In this document: positions 63,193 through 64,000 of the stretch, piece by piece
How the letters are laid out: every line of letters starts with the position of its first letter
How positions within the stretch are numbered: the stretch's first letter is position 1
Origin: Galbibacter sp038433465
Lineage (GTDB): Bacteria; Bacteroidota; Bacteroidia; Flavobacteriales; Flavobacteriaceae
NCBI RefSeq assembly: GCF_038433465.1
Contig: NZ_JAESVF010000002.1
Coordinates: 317,328-381,327 of the forward strand
DNA length: 64,000 nucleotides
Direction of reading: 5' to 3'
Notes under the pieces: generated by a model
Database searches by the model: none
Seen by the model: the letters and a program-made list of their open reading frames with translations, nothing else
Told to the model about the DNA's origin: nothing
Translations under genes and position numbers: made by a program

Positions 63193-63720
63193 TTTCTTAT
63201 AATTAAATATTGTATTTAAAATTAAAGCTGACCTATTAAAAAAGTATTGAAAACAAGGAAGCGGAAGGGGTAGAAGATAAAAAGCTGTTTGAGCGTAGCG
63301 AGTTCTTTTTATCTGTGGCGGTTGTTTCCGTAGATTTTCTTATGCTTTTTAAATCAGTCTTGACTTTTTTGTTTCGTTTTTGTGTCAAGACAAAAATGAA
63401 AGAGTATAAGTATTAAAACGATTCATTAATTACGAGCTAAATAGTAGTTAGCAACTCATTAAACTAAGGTGTAATTGGATTGTTTGTCGATAACAATCTA
63501 ATTTCTAGCAAAATAGTTTGTCTATTCATTTATTTTGATTAAATTAGATGCCCTTTCTTTATAAAACAACAGTTTTAGATGAAAGGATAAGCTTTCAGTT
63601 GGAAGTGTAGAAACCATAAGGGCTATTTTGCGCCAATAAACTAAAATATCTAAACTTTTTCGAGTTATAAATAGTGGGTTTTGAGGTGTTTAAAAAATAC
63701 TTTCAAAAATAGTTCATTAA
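63193..63720. other. Intergenic region before the stable-RNA promoters
   Basis: No convincing gene. It holds the third copy of the 165-bp repeat (63231-63392) and then about 330 bp of AT-rich sequence without a recognisable gene, long repeat or hairpin. Confidence 0.5.
63231..63392 (+). repeat. Dispersed ~165-bp repeat, copy 3
   Basis: Same orientation as copy 2. Hairpin A is GATAAAAAG (63276-63284) with CTTTTTATC (63305-63313); hairpin B is GTCTTGAC (63357-63364) with GTCAAGAC (63384-63391). It lies 38 bp after the DUF4294 stop. Confidence 0.88.
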
Positions 63721-63724
63721 AGGT

Positions 63725-63767
63725 TTGGAAAATGGTTAAATAAGTTTCTATATTTGCACCCGCTTTG
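63725..63767 (+). promoter_or_regulatory. Upstream stable-RNA promoter P1
   Basis: TTG at 63725-63727 and TATATTTG at 63749-63756 (TAnnTTTG), followed by CACCCGCTTTG. The 15-mer TTTGCACCCGCTTTG (63753-63767) recurs exactly at P2. Confidence 0.7.
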
Positions 63768-63799
63768 CAAGAGAGCAGATGAAGTAAAAGTGGAGCGAA

Positions 63800-63810
63800 G
63801 TTCTTTAAAA
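63800..63810 (+). promoter_or_regulatory. boxA-like antitermination site
   Basis: GTTCTTTAAAA resembles boxA of rRNA leaders (core CTCTTTAA in E. coli) and lies 44 bp after P1, as expected for an antiterminated stable-RNA transcript. Confidence 0.5.
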
Positions 63811-63881
63811 TAGGGTGATTTGAGCGATTTGATTTAGTTTTTTGATCTTGAAAAAAAGTTTCAAAAAAATTAAAAAAAGAT

Positions 63882-63923
63882 TTGCGAGAATTAAAAAAGT
63901 GATTTACTTTTGCACCCGCTTTG
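63882..63923 (+). promoter_or_regulatory. Downstream stable-RNA promoter P2 and leader
   Basis: TTG at 63882-63884, then TACTTTTG at 63905-63912, then CACCCGCTTTG. It is preceded by A-tracts (63851-63880) that could act as an UP-like element. The leader runs on to the window end with no RNA gene begun; a 16S rRNA or tRNA gene should start just beyond base 64000. Confidence 0.7.
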
Positions 63924-64000
63924 AGAAACAAGTAAACGTTCATAAAGAGAGTTGAGGTTTTGAGTTTGTGAGGTTGGTTTTTGAGAGAAAATAAAGCTTC

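Noticed and set aside
63665..63943. A 92-codon minus-strand frame in the last 400 bp
   Set aside because: It covers the tandem promoters and A-tracts of the presumed rRNA leader and has no protein-like pattern.
1..64000. CRISPR array, phage, transposase or toxin-antitoxin system
   Set aside because: No regularly spaced direct repeats and no Cas, integrase, transposase or toxin-antitoxin proteins were recognised on either strand.

Overview
The window is an AT-rich chromosomal segment of a member of the Bacteroidota, almost certainly the family Flavobacteriaceae. The signs are: Bacteroidota-only families (DUF4270, DUF4907, DUF4294, DUF4202, a TamB and LptD of the flavobacterial type); lipoproteins whose lipobox Cys is followed by a run of Ser/Asp; sensor kinases of the LytS/LytT type; TTG starts; almost no Shine-Dalgarno sequences; and promoters of the Bacteroidota -7 type (TAnnTTTG). 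I see no phage, transposase, plasmid or CRISPR genes. Gene content is mostly housekeeping, with one large accessory island for nitrate assimilation.

Layout. 1-9.9 kb: end of hisS, an MFS exporter, a DUF4270 lipoprotein/outer-membrane protein pair, then a Kelch lipoprotein - DUF4907 - LytS - LytT - intradiol dioxygenase-like cluster. 8.7-25.5 kb: nitrate/nitrite assimilation. A porin of the alginate-export family is divergent from moeA-moaE-moaC/mogA. These converge on a minus-strand set: nirB, nirD, DUF4202, a NarX-like kinase, a NarL-like regulator, narK, a nasA-type nitrate reductase fused to a NirB-like flavin domain, and a rubredoxin fusion protein. 25.7-34 kb: a small beta-barrel, a D-Ala-D-Ala dipeptidase-like lipoprotein, rsmE, tsaD, tamB. 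34-42.4 kb: pfkA-gapA, a BadF-type kinase, and the minus-strand set lptD-ridA-GHL10 hydrolase. 42.4-48 kb: an amidase, mlaD, and a conserved set of two Fe-S proteins with a HAD phosphatase and an unknown protein. 48-56.5 kb: a GH3/beta-lactamase fusion, bshA, purC, a beta-barrel, acs. 57-63.2 kb: a DUF6503-type lipoprotein, a DnaQ-like exonuclease with a cNMP/CBS/nucleotidyltransferase regulator, a NUDIX/M42 pair and DUF4294. 63.7-64 kb: tandem strong promoters and a boxA-like site, which look like the leader of an rRNA operon starting just past the window.

How the parts fit. The nitrate island encodes outer-membrane entry (inferred), NarK uptake, NasA nitrate reduction with built-in flavin and [2Fe-2S] domains, NirBD reduction of nitrite to ammonium, part of the molybdenum-cofactor pathway, and a two-component sensor that keeps the nitrate-binding P-box. 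By eye, the 16-bp motif TAAGTA-N4-TAC(T/G)TA lies 24-27 bp before the start codons of nirB, narK and the alginate-export-type porin. It is my candidate for the operator of this regulon, and it ties the porin to nitrate use.

Other points of note: the MoaC half of the MoaC/MogA fusion has lost its key residues; a ~165-bp dispersed repeat occurs three times with two hairpins, one showing a compensatory base change; the lptD promoter lies inside the longest reading frame and fixes a TTG start; and tamB has no ATG start at all.
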